DNA of 64,000 bases from Lysinibacillus sp. 2017 (GCF_003073375.1 NZ_CP029002.1:2776001-2840000), one strand, 5' to 3'. Positions 53,067 to 63,788 are shown, counted from the stretch's first letter. Numbers and translations are program-made. Notes: a model not told the origin generated them from the letters alone.

Positions 53067-55481
53067 TTATTTAACTACGATATTTACTAATTTACCTGGA
53101 ATCACAATGACTTTTACCACTGTTTTGCCATCGATAAATTCTTGTACTTTACTATCTGCAAGTGCAATTTTTTCTAATTCTTCTTTAGTAATATCTTTTG
53201 TCACTTGTACTTTTGCACGTACTTTGCCTAATACTTGAACAACAACTTCGATTTCATCGTCAACAAGTTTCGACTCGTCAAACATTGGCCACTGTTCATA
53301 CGTAATTGTACCTTCATGACCTAAAATCGCCCAAAGTTCTTCTGCCACGTGTGGTGCAATTGGAGATAATAGTTTCACAAAGCCTTCTGCATACTCAGTA
53401 GGAACTACATCTGCTTTATAGCAGTCATTGATGAATACCATCATTTGTGAAATCGCCGTATTGAAACGAATACCTTCGTAATCCTCTGTCACTTTTTTCA
53501 CAGTTTGGTGATACACTTTTTCTAATGTTGTATCAGCTGAATCTTGTACTTTTGCAGCAAGTTGTCCTTCATCTGTGACAAATAAACGCCAAATACGGTC
53601 TAAGAAACGACGAGCACCATCAAGGCCATTTGTATTCCAAGCAACAGATGCTTCTAATGGGCCCATGAACATTTCGTATAAACGAAGTGTATCGGCACCA
53701 TGAGATTCAACGATTTCATCTGGGTTTACAACATTACCTTTAGATTTTGACATTTTTTCGTTACCTTCACCTAAGATCATCCCTTGGTTAAATAACTTTT
53801 GGAATGGTTCTTTCGTGTGAACAACGCCCATATCGTAAAGTACTTTATGCCAGAAACGCGCATATAGTAAGTGAAGTACTGCATGCTCAGCTCCACCGAT
53901 ATAAATATCAGCTGGTAACCAACGTTTAAGTAGTTCTGGATCGGCAATTGCGGTCTCGTTTGTTGGATCAATGTAGCGTAAGAAGTACCATGAAGAACCA
54001 GCCCATTGTGGCATTGTATTTGTTTCACGACGCCCTTTTAAGCCTGTTATAGGGTCTACTACATTTACCCATTCTTCAATATTTGCAAGTGGTGATTCAC
54101 CTGTACCTGAAGGATGGATATTTGTTGTTTTTGGTAGCTCTAATGGCAGCTGATCAACAGGAACAGTTGTCATTGTACCATCTTCCCAGTGAATTACTGG
54201 AATTGGCTCGCCCCAATAACGTTGACGACTGAATAACCAGTCACGTAGACGGTACGTAATTTTCTTTTCACCCACACCGTTTTCTTGTAACCATTCGATA
54301 GCTTTCGCGATACCATCAATTTTATTTAAACCATCTAGGAAGCCTGAGTTAATGTGTACACCGTCACCAGTGAACGCTTCTTTCTCGATGTCGCCACCTT
54401 CTAATACTGCTTTAATTTCGATGCCAAATTCTTTTGCGAATTCATAGTCACGCTCATCATGTGCAGGAACAGCCATGATTGCACCTGTACCATAAGTAGA
54501 TAGTACGTAATCTGCAATCCAAATCGGCATTTTTTCACCGTTAATTGGATTGATTGCATAAGCACCCGTAAATACACCTGTTTTTTCTTTTGCTAAATCT
54601 GTACGTTCAAGGTCAGATTTTAATGCCACTTTTTCTAAGTAAGCTTCTACTGCAGCTTTTTGTTCTGGTGCTGTAATATCTGCTACTAGCTTATGTTCTG
54701 GAGCTAATACACAGTATGTCGCACCAAATAATGTATCTGGACGTGTTGTGAACACTTCAAATGAAGCATCTGTTCCATCTACTGCGAAGCGAACTTGTGC
54801 ACCTTCAGAACGACCAATCCAGTTACGCTGCATTTCTTTGATTGATTCTGGCCAATCTACCTCTTCTAAATCATCAATTAAACGGTCTGCATATTTTGTA
54901 ATACGTAGCACCCATTGACGCATTGGACGGCGTACTACTGGGTGATTTCCACGTTCAGAAAGACCATCGATTACTTCTTCATTAGCAAGTACTGTACCTA
55001 ATGCTTCACACCAGTTTACAGCTACTTCATCCACATAAGCTAAATCCATCTCCACTAATTTCGTGAAAATCCATTGTGTCCATTTGTAGTATGAAGGGTC
55101 TGTTGTATTAATTTCACGATCCCAGTCATAAGAGAAGCCAAGCTCTTGAATTTGACGTTTGAACGTCGCAATATTCTTCGCAGTAAATTCAGCTGGGTCA
55201 TTCCCTGTATCAAGTGCGTACTGCTCCGCTGGTAAACCAAAAGCATCCCAGCCCATTGGATGAAGTACGTTATAGCCTTGCAGACGTTTGAAACGAGATA
55301 AAATATCTGTTGCTGTATAACCTTCTGGGTGACCTACGTGTAGACCAGCACCTGATGGGTACGGAAACATGTCTAATGCATAGAATTTTGGTTTATCGGC
55401 TTCATTTTCTGTTTTGAATGTTTTGTTAACATCCCAATATTGCTGCCACTTTTTTTCGATTTTTTGATGATTAAAGCTCAC
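53067..55481 (-). CDS. leuS: Leucyl-tRNA synthetase
   Basis: The 804-aa class I synthetase shows '[22 protein letters not shown]' (HIGH motif), '[23 protein letters not shown]' (KMSKS), an editing domain with '[20 protein letters not shown]' and '[24 protein letters not shown]', and the C-terminal anticodon part. Length equals that of Bacillus LeuS (804). GAGGAGGAAAAATTGTG precedes the ATG. Expression is controlled by the T-box leader upstream, which reads uncharged tRNA-Leu. Confidence 0.97.
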   Translation of the reverse strand: MSFNHQKIEKKWQQYWDVNKTFKTENEADKPKFYALDMFPYPSGAGLHVGHPEGYTATDILSRFKRLQGYNVLHPMGWDAFGLPAEQYALDTGNDPAEFTAKNIATFKRQIQELGFSYDWDREINTTDPSYYKWTQWIFTKLVEMDLAYVDEVAVNWCEALGTVLANEEVIDGLSERGNHPVVRRPMRQWVLRITKYADRLIDDLEEVDWPESIKEMQRNWIGRSEGAQVRFAVDGTDASFEVFTTRPDTLFGATYCVLAPEHKLVADITAPEQKAAVEAYLEKVALKSDLERTDLAKEKTGVFTGAYAINPINGEKMPIWIADYVLSTYGTGAIMAVPAHDERDYEFAKEFGIEIKAVLEGGDIEKEAFTGDGVHINSGFLDGLNKIDGIAKAIEWLQENGVGEKKITYRLRDWLFSRQRYWGEPIPVIHWEDGTMTTVPVDQLPLELPKTTNIHPSGTGESPLANIEEWVNVVDPITGLKGRRETNTMPQWAGSSWYFLRYIDPTNETAIADPELLKRWLPADIYIGGAEHAVLHLLYARFWHKVLYDMGVVHTKEPFQKLFNQGMILGEGNEKMSKSKGNVVNPDEIVESHGADTLRLYEMFMGPLEASVAWNTNGLDGARRFLDRIWRLFVTDEGQLAAKVQDSADTTLEKVYHQTVKKVTEDYEGIRFNTAISQMMVFINDCYKADVVPTEYAEGFVKLLSPIAPHVAEELWAILGHEGTITYEQWPMFDESKLVDDEIEVVVQVLGKVRAKVQVTKDITKEELEKIALADSKVQEFIDGKTVVKVIVIPGKLVNIVVK

Positions 55482-55574
55482 AATTTTTCCTCCTCGTAAT
55501 GTAAATTATTCTGTGACTTTAGACGATACTGCGTTATTTTTATAATCTTAGCTAATTTAACAGAATATTTCAAA

Positions 55575-55835
55575 AATAAAAAAACTCGCCCCATTCTTAA
55601 ATAAATAAGAAGGGACGAGAGGATTTAAAACTCCCGCGGTACCACCCAAATTAGTGACACAGCACTCAGCTTGATTTTCTTAACGCGAATACACGGCTTT
55701 TAGCTACTATCAATTTCACTAAAGCAAACTCCGAGGCGAGTTCAATTTAACACTTACTAGCTTCCACCACCTACTAGCTCTCTAAAAAGTGCGACCATTT
55801 ACTATTCCTCATCACAGTCAAATCTATTATTTCTA
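55575..55835 (-). promoter_or_regulatory. T-box leader (leucine) of leuS
   Basis: The minus strand carries the T-box core GGGTGGTACCGCG (plus 55635-55647), a stem I with its AGAGAG-type segment, and a likely specifier CTC (plus 55738-55740), a Leu codon, within 'GAACTCGCC'. The terminator is CTCGTCCCTTCTTA pairing with TAAGAATGGGGCGAG, followed by seven T (plus 55578-55619). Uncharged tRNA-Leu would stabilise the antiterminator and turn leuS on. The promoter of the leader, around 55840, was not resolved. Confidence 0.92.
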
Positions 55836-55875
55836 TTCATTTTAGCGGATTCACTGGAAAAGTACAAGTAACTGT

Positions 55876-57045
55876 TTAAAGATCCGCCTTTTGTAAACCC
55901 CGATCAAATAATAAGCAAGGAATAATCGCAAGGAGGATTAATACAAACAATATGAACATCAATACTTGCATTCCATAAATATCGACCATCGCACCGCCAA
56001 ACAGCGGCCCAATCATTCGGCCAATTGTAGATGCACTATTCACTAATCCTTGATAAAAGCCCTGTTGCCCTGGTGGTGCTAACTTGTTTGCAATCATCGG
56101 AATAACGGGTGTAAAGAACACTTCACCAAATGTTAAAACGACCATCGCTGCTGCAAACATTTTAAAGCTACCTGCAAAATACACAACCATATAGGAAATA
56201 GACATTAATAGTAATCCGAATATGAGCTGATGTTTTATTTTCTTTTCCCAATGGGTAACGAGTGGTTTAATAATCGGCTGAATCGCCACGATCATAAAGC
56301 CATTGATTGTCCATAATAAGCTATATTGCGATAAACTCATGCCAAGTCCTTGTGTATACGAAGAAATCGTTGCGCTCCATTGAGAATAGCTTAACCAGCA
56401 TATTACTAGTGAAATACTTAAAATACTAATCGCAATGATAGGCGCTTTATTGCGTGTTTTTTTAGTATCATCTGCCATTGATTTTGTCGCCATTCTACTT
56501 GAGTCAAAACGCTTGTATGTTGTCACAACGATTAAAAAGAATAAAATATAAGCAATTAAATTCGCACTAAAAACATAGTCAAATTTAATATCTGCTACTA
56601 TTCCTGCCAATGCTGGTCCAATTGCAACCCCTACATTATTTGTTAAAAAGATGGCATTAAACGCACGTCGACCACCTTCTGGCCATGCACTCCCTGCAAT
56701 TGCATAAATTGCTGGATACACCATTCCTCCGCTAAAGCCAAGTAGCGTTAAAAAAATGACATATTGGGGCCAGTCATGCCAAATGGTTAATAATGTAATC
56801 GAAATTAAATTTAAAACAACCCCAATTAAAATCGCTTTATATCCACCTAATTTATCAAACAAATATCCACCGATTAAGTTTCCAAATACACCTGCTAATG
56901 AATTTAGCATGAGAACAAACCCAGCGATTGTTAATGTTTTTCCTAAATGATCATGTATATAAATACTATTTAAAGGCCATAAAAATGAATTGCCGACCGT
57001 ATTAACAAAGGTGCCAAGTATTAAAAACCAAACTATTTTAGGCAC
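55876..57045 (-). CDS. MFS transporter (YttB-like)
   Basis: The 389-aa protein has 12 hydrophobic spans; 'SLAGVFGNLIGGYLFDKLGGYKAILIG' is the conserved MFS loop 2-3 motif, and 'NNVGVAIGPALAGIV' fits the drug:H+ antiporter DHA1 group. The start is GTG at 57045: GGGAGG lies 7 bp upstream, and the more distal ATG would add an unlikely basic stretch. It is upstream of leuS on the same strand, like yttB in B. subtilis. The substrate is unknown. Confidence 0.88.
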   Translation of the reverse strand: MPKIVWFLILGTFVNTVGNSFLWPLNSIYIHDHLGKTLTIAGFVLMLNSLAGVFGNLIGGYLFDKLGGYKAILIGVVLNLISITLLTIWHDWPQYVIFLTLLGFSGGMVYPAIYAIAGSAWPEGGRRAFNAIFLTNNVGVAIGPALAGIVADIKFDYVFSANLIAYILFFLIVVTTYKRFDSSRMATKSMADDTKKTRNKAPIIAISILSISLVICWLSYSQWSATISSYTQGLGMSLSQYSLLWTINGFMIVAIQPIIKPLVTHWEKKIKHQLIFGLLLMSISYMVVYFAGSFKMFAAAMVVLTFGEVFFTPVIPMIANKLAPPGQQGFYQGLVNSASTIGRMIGPLFGGAMVDIYGMQVLMFILFVLILLAIIPCLLFDRGLQKADL

Positions 57046-57182
57046 GTGTTTTCCTCCCTTTACAACTTTTATCCAAACTCCAAGTTTATTCCTGTTGAGA
57101 AAAATGTACAAGAAAAAGATTTTCTAATAGTACAGACTGTAGCTACATGATAAAATAAAATGTTAGAGGAGTGAACAGACTA

Positions 57183-58142
57183 ATGACTGAAATAAATTTT
57201 CCTTTCCCGTCTGATGGAAAGCGTTATTATACATGGAATCGTTATTTAAGAAATGAATTTGGTAAGAAGGTTTATAAAGTAGCACTTGATGCAGGCTTTG
57301 ATTGTCCTAACCGTGACGGCACCGTTGCATTTGGTGGCTGTACGTTTTGTTCAGCTGCTGGTTCAGGTGACTTTGCAGGCAATAAAGTAGATCCAATTCC
57401 AGTTCAATTTGAACAAATTAAAGCGAAGATGGAGAACAAATGGAAAGATGGCCTAACAATGGCTTATTTCCAAGCATATACAAATACGCACGCCCCACTT
57501 GAAGTGTTAAAAGAAAAATTCGAAGCAGCTCTTGCTTGTGAAGGTGTAATGGGTATTTCAATTGCAACTCGACCAGATTGCTTACCAGATGATGTTGTCG
57601 AATATTTAGCAGAACTAAATGAACGCACATACCTTTGGGTAGAGCTTGGACTACAAACGGTTCACGAAAAAACGGCGAACTTAATTAACCGCGCTCATGA
57701 TTATGCAACATATGTTGAAGGTGTCAATAAACTTCGCAAACACGGGATTCGAATCGTCACACATATTATTAACGGTCTTCCCCTTGAAGATTACGATATG
57801 ATGATGGAAACAGCACGTGAAGTGGCAAAATTAGATGTACAAGGTATTAAAATTCATTTACTGCATCTATTAAAAGGCACACCACTCGTAAAACAATACG
57901 AAAAAGGGATGCTTGAGTTTATGGAAAAAGATGCGTACGTGAAACTCGTTGCGGATCAGCTCGAAATCATTCCACCAGAAATGATTGTGCACCGAATTAC
58001 TGGTGACGGTCCTATTGACTTAATGGTGGGTCCAATGTGGTCCGTAAACAAATGGGAAGTATTAAATGGGATTGATGCGGAGTTAGAGCGTCGTGGATCA
58101 TGGCAAGGAAAGCACTATAAAGCGGAAGTGATCAGCGAATGA
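57183..58142 (+). CDS. ytqA: Radical SAM protein, TIGR01212 family (YtqA/MnmL-like)
   Basis: The 319-aa protein has a radical SAM cluster motif in 'DCPNRDGTVAFGGCTFCSAAGSGDFAG' and the family's 'FQAYTNTHAPLEVLKEKF', 'IATRPDCLPDDVVEYL', 'WVELGLQTVHEKTANLINRAHDY', and 'THIINGLPLEDYDMM'. From memory, recent work on Gram-positive tRNA wobble uridine links YtqA (MnmL) with YtqB (MnmM) in making mnm5(s2)U. It overlaps the next gene by 4 bp (ATGA), which supports joint function. The ATG at 57183 is preferred to GTG 57171, which lies in the ribosome site. Confidence 0.88.
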   Translation: MTEINFPFPSDGKRYYTWNRYLRNEFGKKVYKVALDAGFDCPNRDGTVAFGGCTFCSAAGSGDFAGNKVDPIPVQFEQIKAKMENKWKDGLTMAYFQAYTNTHAPLEVLKEKFEAALACEGVMGISIATRPDCLPDDVVEYLAELNERTYLWVELGLQTVHEKTANLINRAHDYATYVEGVNKLRKHGIRIVTHIINGLPLEDYDMMMETAREVAKLDVQGIKIHLLHLLKGTPLVKQYEKGMLEFMEKDAYVKLVADQLEIIPPEMIVHRITGDGPIDLMVGPMWSVNKWEVLNGIDAELERRGSWQGKHYKAEVISE

Positions 58143-58720
58143 AACTCGAACGCGTGATCCAATATGCACAAACTTTATTAGAAATGTCGATTACTGAAGG
58201 TGATATTGCAGTCGATGCAACAGCAGGTAATGGACATGATACGTTATTTTTAGCAAATTTAGTTGGCGATGATGGTTATGTGTATGCATTCGACGTTCAA
58301 AAAGAAGCAGTCGATGCAACACTTCATCGTTTACTCGACAACGCACTTGAACACCGTGCTATCGTATTAAGAGACGGACATGAAAATGTCGCAAACTATG
58401 TAACAAAGCCTGTAGCAGGTGCCATTTTCAATCTTGGATACTTACCGGGCAGTAATCATGATATTGTGACAATGCCAAATACAACGATCCAAGCACTTGA
58501 AAGCTTACTGAAGTTATTAAAAGTAGGTGGCATCATTGTGCTAGTCGTTTATCATGGACATGAAGGCGGTAAAGAAGAGCGTGATGAGGTCATATCGTAT
58601 GTAAGTAATTTACCGCAAAAGTACATCCACGTTTTACGCTATGAATTTATAAATCAAAAAAATGATCCGCCATTTATTATTGCACTAGAAAAAGTAAAAG
58701 ATATTCCATTAGAGAGCTAA
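58139..58720 (+). CDS. mnmM: Class I SAM-dependent methyltransferase (YtqB / MnmM)
   Basis: The 193-aa protein shows the SAM motif 'DIAVDATAGNGHDTLFLANLVGDDGYVYAFDVQKEAV' and 'GAIFNLGYLPGSNHDIVTMP', which are typical of YtqB. This enzyme was recently named MnmM, the tRNA wobble uridine aminomethyl methyltransferase in Gram-positives (recalled, not checked). Its start overlaps the ytqA stop. The stop codon lies in the stem of the following terminator. Confidence 0.9.
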   Translation: MKLERVIQYAQTLLEMSITEGDIAVDATAGNGHDTLFLANLVGDDGYVYAFDVQKEAVDATLHRLLDNALEHRAIVLRDGHENVANYVTKPVAGAIFNLGYLPGSNHDIVTMPNTTIQALESLLKLLKVGGIIVLVVYHGHEGGKEERDEVISYVSNLPQKYIHVLRYEFINQKNDPPFIIALEKVKDIPLES

Positions 58721-58740
58721 GATATCTTAGCTCTTTTTCT
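58713..58740 (+). terminator. Terminator of ytqA-mnmM
   Basis: AGAGCTAAGAT is followed by its own complement ATCTTAGCTCT and a T-run; the stop codon is within the stem. Confidence 0.75.
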
Positions 58741-58758
58741 TTAAGAAAGGATGAGTCA

Positions 58759-59166
58759 ATGAGACTATGGCACAGCGAGCTAATTCCCTTTTTACCAAAA
58801 AGCCAATTACTTGCCCAATGGCGTGAGCTCAATAGTATTTTCAAAAAACAAGACCAGCATATTTTAATTAATTATATTTATGAATATCCGAAAGAAGACT
58901 TGTACTGCTATACAGCACTTGTACTTGAAGAAATGCGCAATCGACACATAAACATTCGGACAATCGACAAAATGGAACATTACTTTGAAAATGTACAGCC
59001 AAGTTCAATTTACGAACCATTTAAGCAGCATCATGATATACAATATTTGACGATTTGTTATTTTAATTTACTTGAAAAATATATTCGAGGTCAAAAGGAT
59101 TTCACTTCTGATCAGTTCGAGAATTTAAAACATTTTTATGAAGAAAAAAAGGAGCAGCTGAACTAA
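58759..59166 (+). CDS. TIGR02328-like small protein (pyrimidine dimer DNA glycosylase-related fold)
   Basis: The 135-aa protein starts MRLWHSELIPFLPKSQLLAQWRE, close to the MRLWHxxLIxxLPxxQLLxQHRE start shared by TIGR02328 and T4 endonuclease V-related proteins; a later 'INYIYEYPKEDLYCYTALVLEEMRNR' also fits. The N-terminal residues of that fold contact damaged DNA, but here key His/Arg positions are changed, so enzymatic activity is unsure. AAAGGATG precedes the ATG. It is downstream of mnmM after a terminator. Confidence 0.7.
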   Translation: MRLWHSELIPFLPKSQLLAQWRELNSIFKKQDQHILINYIYEYPKEDLYCYTALVLEEMRNRHINIRTIDKMEHYFENVQPSSIYEPFKQHHDIQYLTICYFNLLEKYIRGQKDFTSDQFENLKHFYEEKKEQLN

Positions 59167-59180
59167 ATCAGCATGCTCCT
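59151..59180. terminator. Bidirectional terminator between the TIGR02328-like and symporter genes
   Basis: GGAGCAGCTGA (59151-59161) pairs with TCAGCATGCTCC (59168-59179), followed by TTTCATTT on plus and TTTTTTTCTT on minus. Confidence 0.8.
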
Positions 59181-59185
59181 TTCAT

Positions 59186-60646
59186 TTAATCTTTTTTATA
59201 AGTTTCCCAGAAGTCTGCGTTTTTAATACCGAGCTTTTTCGGATCAAACACTGGGTCTTTTCCTTCTTTTTTCTGCTGTTCATAATCCTTCAGTGCAAGT
59301 AATGCTGGTTTCATAATGAATAACATCAATATGACGTTTATCCAAACCGTTAGCCCTAAACCAACGTCACCAAATGCCCAAGCTAAGTCAGACGTTTTTA
59401 CAGTACCGTAGAATGCTGATACCAGTAATATAATTTTCATTAAGAAAATCCCTATTTTTTCTGCCCCACCCTTAAACAGATACGAAACATTGGTTTCAGC
59501 AATGTAGTAGTAAGCCATTAATGTAGTGAAAGCGAATAAGAATAATGATATTGCTACAAACCCTGAACCAAAGTTATTTAACGCTGGGAATGCATTATTA
59601 ACCGCAGCTTGTGTAAATTGTGTATACGTGATAGACTCATCGAATTTAGCTTCAATTAATGCTCCGTCCTGGCTACCATCATGTACGTTATATGTACCCA
59701 TGAATAAGATCATCAATGCTGTTGCAGTACATACTAGTAATGTATCAATATATACTGATGCCGCTTGTACTAACCCTTGTTTAGCTGGGTGAGAAACTTC
59801 TGCAGCTGCTGCTGGGTGAGCTCCTGTACCTTGACCTGCTTCGTTTGAGTAAATCGCACGTTTTACACCCCAGAAAATGGCGCTACCAATCATACCTCCA
59901 AATACTGCATCAGAACTAAATGCACTTCGGAAAATTAAACCAAAAACGTCAGGTACTGCTGAAGCATTCATTAGAATAACTACTAATGCTACTAATAAAT
60001 ACACTAATGCCATAAATGGAACTAAAATTTGAGCAACACTTGCAATACGTTTTACACCACCGAAAATAATAACACCTAATAATAAAGCGGTTACTAATCC
60101 TGTAATCCACGGTGCGATACCAAATGCGTTATCTACTGCTCCAGCAATGGCATTTGCTTGTACACCAGGCATTAAAATCGCTACAGATAATATCATCGCA
60201 ATAGCGAATAAGATTCCTAAAGCTTTAATTCCAGTAGATTTTTCAATATAAAACGCTGGTCCCCCACGATATTGACCGTCTTTCTTTTCTTTGTAGATTT
60301 GAGCTAATGTAGACTCCATATAAGCAGTAGAAGCCCCGATGAAAGCTGTGACCCACATCCAGAACACTGCACCTGGACCACCAAATGCGATGGCAGAAGC
60401 TGTACCGATGATATTACCAGTACCAACACGACCGGACAACGCGATAGATAGAGCTTGGAATGATGATACACCTGCGTCCGATTTTTTCCCTTTGAACATC
60501 AGAACAAACATGTCCTTAATTAATCGGACTTGTGCAAACTTTGTTAGGATTGAGAACAATAAACCAACTACTAAAATTCCGTAAATCATAACTGGGCCCC
60601 ATAAAATATTATTTGCCCAGCCTACAAAATCATTGATAAATCCCAT
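59186..60646 (-). CDS. Amino acid carrier protein, alanine or glycine:cation symporter (AGCS family)
   Basis: The 486-aa membrane protein has about 11 spans and AGCS family signatures: 'SIALSGRVGTGNIIGTASAIAFGGPGAVFWMWV' near the N-terminus, and 'KRAIYSNEAGQGTGAHPAAAAEVSHPAKQGLVQA' in the middle. It imports alanine or glycine with Na+ or H+. AAAGGGGTG precedes the ATG. B. subtilis has several such genes (alsT, yrbD), and I cannot tell which is the ortholog. Confidence 0.92.
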   Translation of the reverse strand: MGFINDFVGWANNILWGPVMIYGILVVGLLFSILTKFAQVRLIKDMFVLMFKGKKSDAGVSSFQALSIALSGRVGTGNIIGTASAIAFGGPGAVFWMWVTAFIGASTAYMESTLAQIYKEKKDGQYRGGPAFYIEKSTGIKALGILFAIAMILSVAILMPGVQANAIAGAVDNAFGIAPWITGLVTALLLGVIIFGGVKRIASVAQILVPFMALVYLLVALVVILMNASAVPDVFGLIFRSAFSSDAVFGGMIGSAIFWGVKRAIYSNEAGQGTGAHPAAAAEVSHPAKQGLVQAASVYIDTLLVCTATALMILFMGTYNVHDGSQDGALIEAKFDESITYTQFTQAAVNNAFPALNNFGSGFVAISLFLFAFTTLMAYYYIAETNVSYLFKGGAEKIGIFLMKIILLVSAFYGTVKTSDLAWAFGDVGLGLTVWINVILMLFIMKPALLALKDYEQQKKEGKDPVFDPKKLGIKNADFWETYKKD

Positions 60647-60742
60647 TAAGCCACCCCTTTGTAAAATTATTGTATTAATTTAAAATTTAGTATATTACAA
60701 ATATTCGAAAATTTCGATAGATTTTTTCAAAAATAAAAAAAA

Positions 60743-60770
60743 CCTAACAAATTATAATTTTTTGTTAGGT
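60743..60770 (-). terminator. Terminator of the ytpA-like gene
   Basis: On the minus strand CCTAACAA pairs with TTGTTAGG, followed by eight T. Confidence 0.85.
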
Positions 60771-60776
60771 AAAATA

Positions 60777-61580
60777 CTATTCAATTATATAACCTAAATC
60801 TCTTAATACATTATTAATAAAGTCGGTTGTATAGCGGAAAACTTCTTCACGTTCCAGTTCAAAATAGAGACTGTGAAGGCAGTTTGCCCACTCTTTATAA
60901 TGAAATTCTGTCAAAGATTGTTGCAACAGCCACTTTTTAGAAGCTGCAATATCTGTCACTTTATCATTTTCGCCATTCATTAATAACAGCGGAACATCTG
61001 GAAATTTGTATTCTGGATCACGTAAAGTTCGCGATATTTGTTGCCAATCACGATACCATTTCACGGTTACCATACTGTTGAGTGGTAAACTTTCTTTTAA
61101 CTCTATTAATACATCTGTATTTCTAGAGCAATGTTGCAACGTCAATTCATGCTTAATCTTAACATTTGATGTAATCGCACTTAAGCTCGTTAAAGCATTG
61201 GACATTTTACCTGGTGTAAGCTTTAAATTTAACCAAGGTGACGTCAAAATAATACCTGCACATTCAATTTTATTTTTTTTAAGTGCCTTCATCGCAATCG
61301 TACTACCTAAACCATTTCCGACTATAAACAGCGGTAAATTATATTCAAGTGCTACCTTTAATAGTAGTTTTGTATAAGATACATATTCCTCGAAATCTTC
61401 ATCATGGTATCTCGCATATTTTGCTTGATCTCCATGTCCCGGTAAATCTCCCATGACAACATGAAAGCCTGCACTTCGAAACTTTTCAATTAACCATGCA
61501 TACCAACGATGATGTTCATATGCACTATGTAGTATAGCAACTACCGCTTTCGGTTGCCCTTCAGCTTCCCATTTCCACAT
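60777..61580 (-). CDS. ytpA: Alpha/beta hydrolase, lysophospholipase-like (YtpA)
   Basis: The 267-aa protein has a hydrolase fold: 'VVMGDLPGHGDQAKY', nucleophile elbow 'FIVGNGLGSTIAMKAL' (GNGLGS in place of GHSMGG), Asp region 'LLMNGENDKVTD', and C-terminal His in 'NCLHSLYFELERE'. In B. subtilis ytpA makes the lysophospholipid antibiotic bacilysocin and lies beside ytoA, as here. The altered elbow keeps the Gly-x-Gly frame with Leu before Gly-Ser; the Ser position may be displaced, so activity needs care. GGAGG lies before the ATG. Confidence 0.8.
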   Translation of the reverse strand: MWKWEAEGQPKAVVAILHSAYEHHRWYAWLIEKFRSAGFHVVMGDLPGHGDQAKYARYHDEDFEEYVSYTKLLLKVALEYNLPLFIVGNGLGSTIAMKALKKNKIECAGIILTSPWLNLKLTPGKMSNALTSLSAITSNVKIKHELTLQHCSRNTDVLIELKESLPLNSMVTVKWYRDWQQISRTLRDPEYKFPDVPLLLMNGENDKVTDIAASKKWLLQQSLTEFHYKEWANCLHSLYFELEREEVFRYTTDFINNVLRDLGYIIE

Positions 61581-61721
61581 GATTAAACCTCCTTCATATG
61601 AAACTTCTATTCATTATAATCCATCTATTGAAAAAAGAAATGTTATTTGAAAATTTCAATTCATTTGGTACGATACTATTAGATTCAAATACTATTTTAT
61701 ACAAGAAAAGAGGAATTTCGT

Positions 61722-62234
61722 ATGATTTATCCATACAAAGATAAAACTCCATCGATTCATCCTTCTGCTTTTATTGCAGATTATGCAACGATTACAGGTG
61801 ACGTAACAATCGGTGCCGAAACTACAATTTGGTTCAATACCGTCATACGTGGCGATGTCAACAAAACAATTATTGGTGACCGTGTTAGTGTTCAAGATTT
61901 ATCTTGTCTCCACCAGAGCCCAGCATTTCCATTAATTATTGAAGACGAAGTAACAATTGGTCATCAAGTAACATTACATAGCTGCACAATAAAGAAACGT
62001 GCACTAATTGGCATGGGTTCCATCATTTTAGATGGTGCTGAAATTGGGGAAGGCGCATTTATCGGTGCAGGTAGCCTTGTACCGCCAGGAAAAGTCATTC
62101 CTCCAAATATGCTAGCAATGGGACGCCCTGCAAAAGTCGTACGCGAAGTGACAGCGGAAGATCGTGCAGATATGGACCGGATTATTCGTGAATATGTAGA
62201 AAAGGGACAATATTATAAATCCTTACAAAAGTAA
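61722..62234 (+). CDS. ytoA: Gamma-carbonic-anhydrase-like hexapeptide-repeat protein (YtoA)
   Basis: The 170-aa left-handed beta helix protein has repeated hexapeptides ('ATITGDVTIGAETTIWFNTVIRGD', 'IIGDRVSVQDLSCLHQS', 'TIGHQVTLHSCTI', 'ALIGMGSIILDGAEIGEGAFIGAGSLVPPG'). The metal His residues of the gamma-CA group are visible in 'LHQS', 'GHQVTLHS'. It should form a trimer with metals at the interfaces; carbonic anhydrase activity is possible but not certain. GAGG is ahead of the ATG. It is divergent from ytpA. Confidence 0.9.
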   Translation: MIYPYKDKTPSIHPSAFIADYATITGDVTIGAETTIWFNTVIRGDVNKTIIGDRVSVQDLSCLHQSPAFPLIIEDEVTIGHQVTLHSCTIKKRALIGMGSIILDGAEIGEGAFIGAGSLVPPGKVIPPNMLAMGRPAKVVREVTAEDRADMDRIIREYVEKGQYYKSLQK

Positions 62235-62310
62235 TTGTGAAATAACACTCTTACTAAAAAATGTATTTCTTCCTATTTATATAATGAATTTTTTTCAAGT
62301 CAAAAATAAA

Positions 62311-62352
62311 AAAAGGAGCGGTGTCAACGATATGTCGACCACTGCTCCTTTT
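62311..62352. terminator. Terminator between ytoA and metK
   Basis: AAAAGGAGCGGTGTC (62311-62325) pairs with GACCACTGCTCCTTTT (62337-62352), with T-runs on both strands, so it can serve the convergent metK and ytoA. Confidence 0.88.
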
Positions 62353-62361
62353 CTTTTTTTA

Positions 62362-63558
62362 TTATAGGCCTGCTTTTTCTTTTAAAGCTGCTGCCTTATC
62401 TGTATTTTCCCAAGGAACATTTATATCTGTACGACCGAAGTGACCGTATGCAGCTGTTTGTTTGTAAATCGGACGACGCAAGTCAAGCATTTTAATAATC
62501 CCTGCTGGACGTAGGTCAAATAATTCACGAACCCACTCAACGATTTTACTTTCAGCAACTTTACCAGTACCGAATGTATCTACAGCAATCGATACGGGTT
62601 GAGCTACACCAATTGCATAGGCAAGTTGTACTTCCGCGCGATCTGCTAAGCCAGCTGCTACGATATTTTTTGCAACATAACGAGCTGCATAGGCTGCCGA
62701 ACGGTCAACTTTTGTTGCATCTTTACCTGAGAATGCACCGCCACCATGACGTGCATAACCACCGTAAGTGTCGACAATAATTTTACGTCCTGTAAGACCT
62801 GCATCTCCTTTAGGACCACCGATTACGAAACGACCAGTTGGATTGATGAAGTATTTTGTTGCTTCATCTAAAAGCTCTGCTGGTACAACTTCTGCGATTA
62901 CGTATTTTTTCATATCCGCTTGAATTTGTTCTAATGTTGCTTCTTCATCGTGTTGTGTTGAAATAACAATTGTATCTACACGTAAAGGAACATTATTTTC
63001 ACCATACTCGATTGTCACTTGTGTTTTACCATCTGGACGTAAGTAATCTAATGTACCGTTTTTACGCACTTCTGTTAAACGGCGTGCTAATTTGTGTGCT
63101 AATGAAATCGGCATTGGCATTAATTCAGGTGTTTCATTACAAGCGTAACCGAACATTAAACCTTGGTCACCTGCTCCAATTGCTTCTAACTCTTCGTCCG
63201 TCATTGAACCTTCACGTGCTTCTAATGCTTGGTCAACACCTTGTGCGATATCAGGAGATTGTTCTCCCACCGCTACAAGTACTGCTAAGTTTTCAGCATC
63301 AAAGCCGTATTTACCACGTGTGTAGCCAATTTCTGCTACAGTATCACGGATAATTCCTTTCATATCCACATAAGTTGTTGTTGTAATTTCACCAGAAACT
63401 AATACTAAGCCTGTTGTTACCGTTGTTTCACAAGCTACACGTGCGTTTGGATCTGCTGCTAAAATGGCATCTAAAATAGCATCTGAAATTTGGTCACAAA
63501 TTTTATCTGGATGTCCTTCCGTTACACTTTCTGATGTAAACAGTCGACGATTTGTCAT
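62362..63558 (-). CDS. metK: S-adenosylmethionine synthetase
   Basis: MetK makes SAM from methionine and ATP. '[24 protein letters not shown]', '[21 protein letters not shown]' and the P-loop-like '[25 protein letters not shown]' are signatures. The start at 63558 ([10 protein letters not shown]) is chosen by alignment and by GGAGGAAA about 5 bp upstream; 398 aa agrees with B. subtilis (400). It is controlled by the S-box leader. Confidence 0.97.
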   Translation of the reverse strand: MTNRRLFTSESVTEGHPDKICDQISDAILDAILAADPNARVACETTVTTGLVLVSGEITTTTYVDMKGIIRDTVAEIGYTRGKYGFDAENLAVLVAVGEQSPDIAQGVDQALEAREGSMTDEELEAIGAGDQGLMFGYACNETPELMPMPISLAHKLARRLTEVRKNGTLDYLRPDGKTQVTIEYGENNVPLRVDTIVISTQHDEEATLEQIQADMKKYVIAEVVPAELLDEATKYFINPTGRFVIGGPKGDAGLTGRKIIVDTYGGYARHGGGAFSGKDATKVDRSAAYAARYVAKNIVAAGLADRAEVQLAYAIGVAQPVSIAVDTFGTGKVAESKIVEWVRELFDLRPAGIIKMLDLRRPIYKQTAAYGHFGRTDINVPWENTDKAAALKEKAGL

Positions 63559-63741
63559 GTCATTTCCTCCTAATTCACTTTGGCAATTGTTTTTTGTTTT
63601 GATACGGTACTCATTACCCATGTCCGTTTATATAGTAATAGTATAAACGCCAAGCTTTGTTTGCTTTAACACGAGGTTTTGAAAGGCTATAAATTTAACT
63701 CTATCTTAAATCTATTCGCGATTTTTAAATCAAAATAAAAA

Positions 63742-63788
63742 AATCCTTTCACTCATTACCGCGCTCATCACGCGTGAGGAAAGGATTA
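63742..63788 (-). terminator. S-box terminator stem
   Basis: On the minus strand AATCCTTTCCTCA pairs with TGAGTGAAAGGATT, followed by seven T. It forms when SAM is bound by the aptamer upstream, ending the transcript before metK. Confidence 0.85.
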
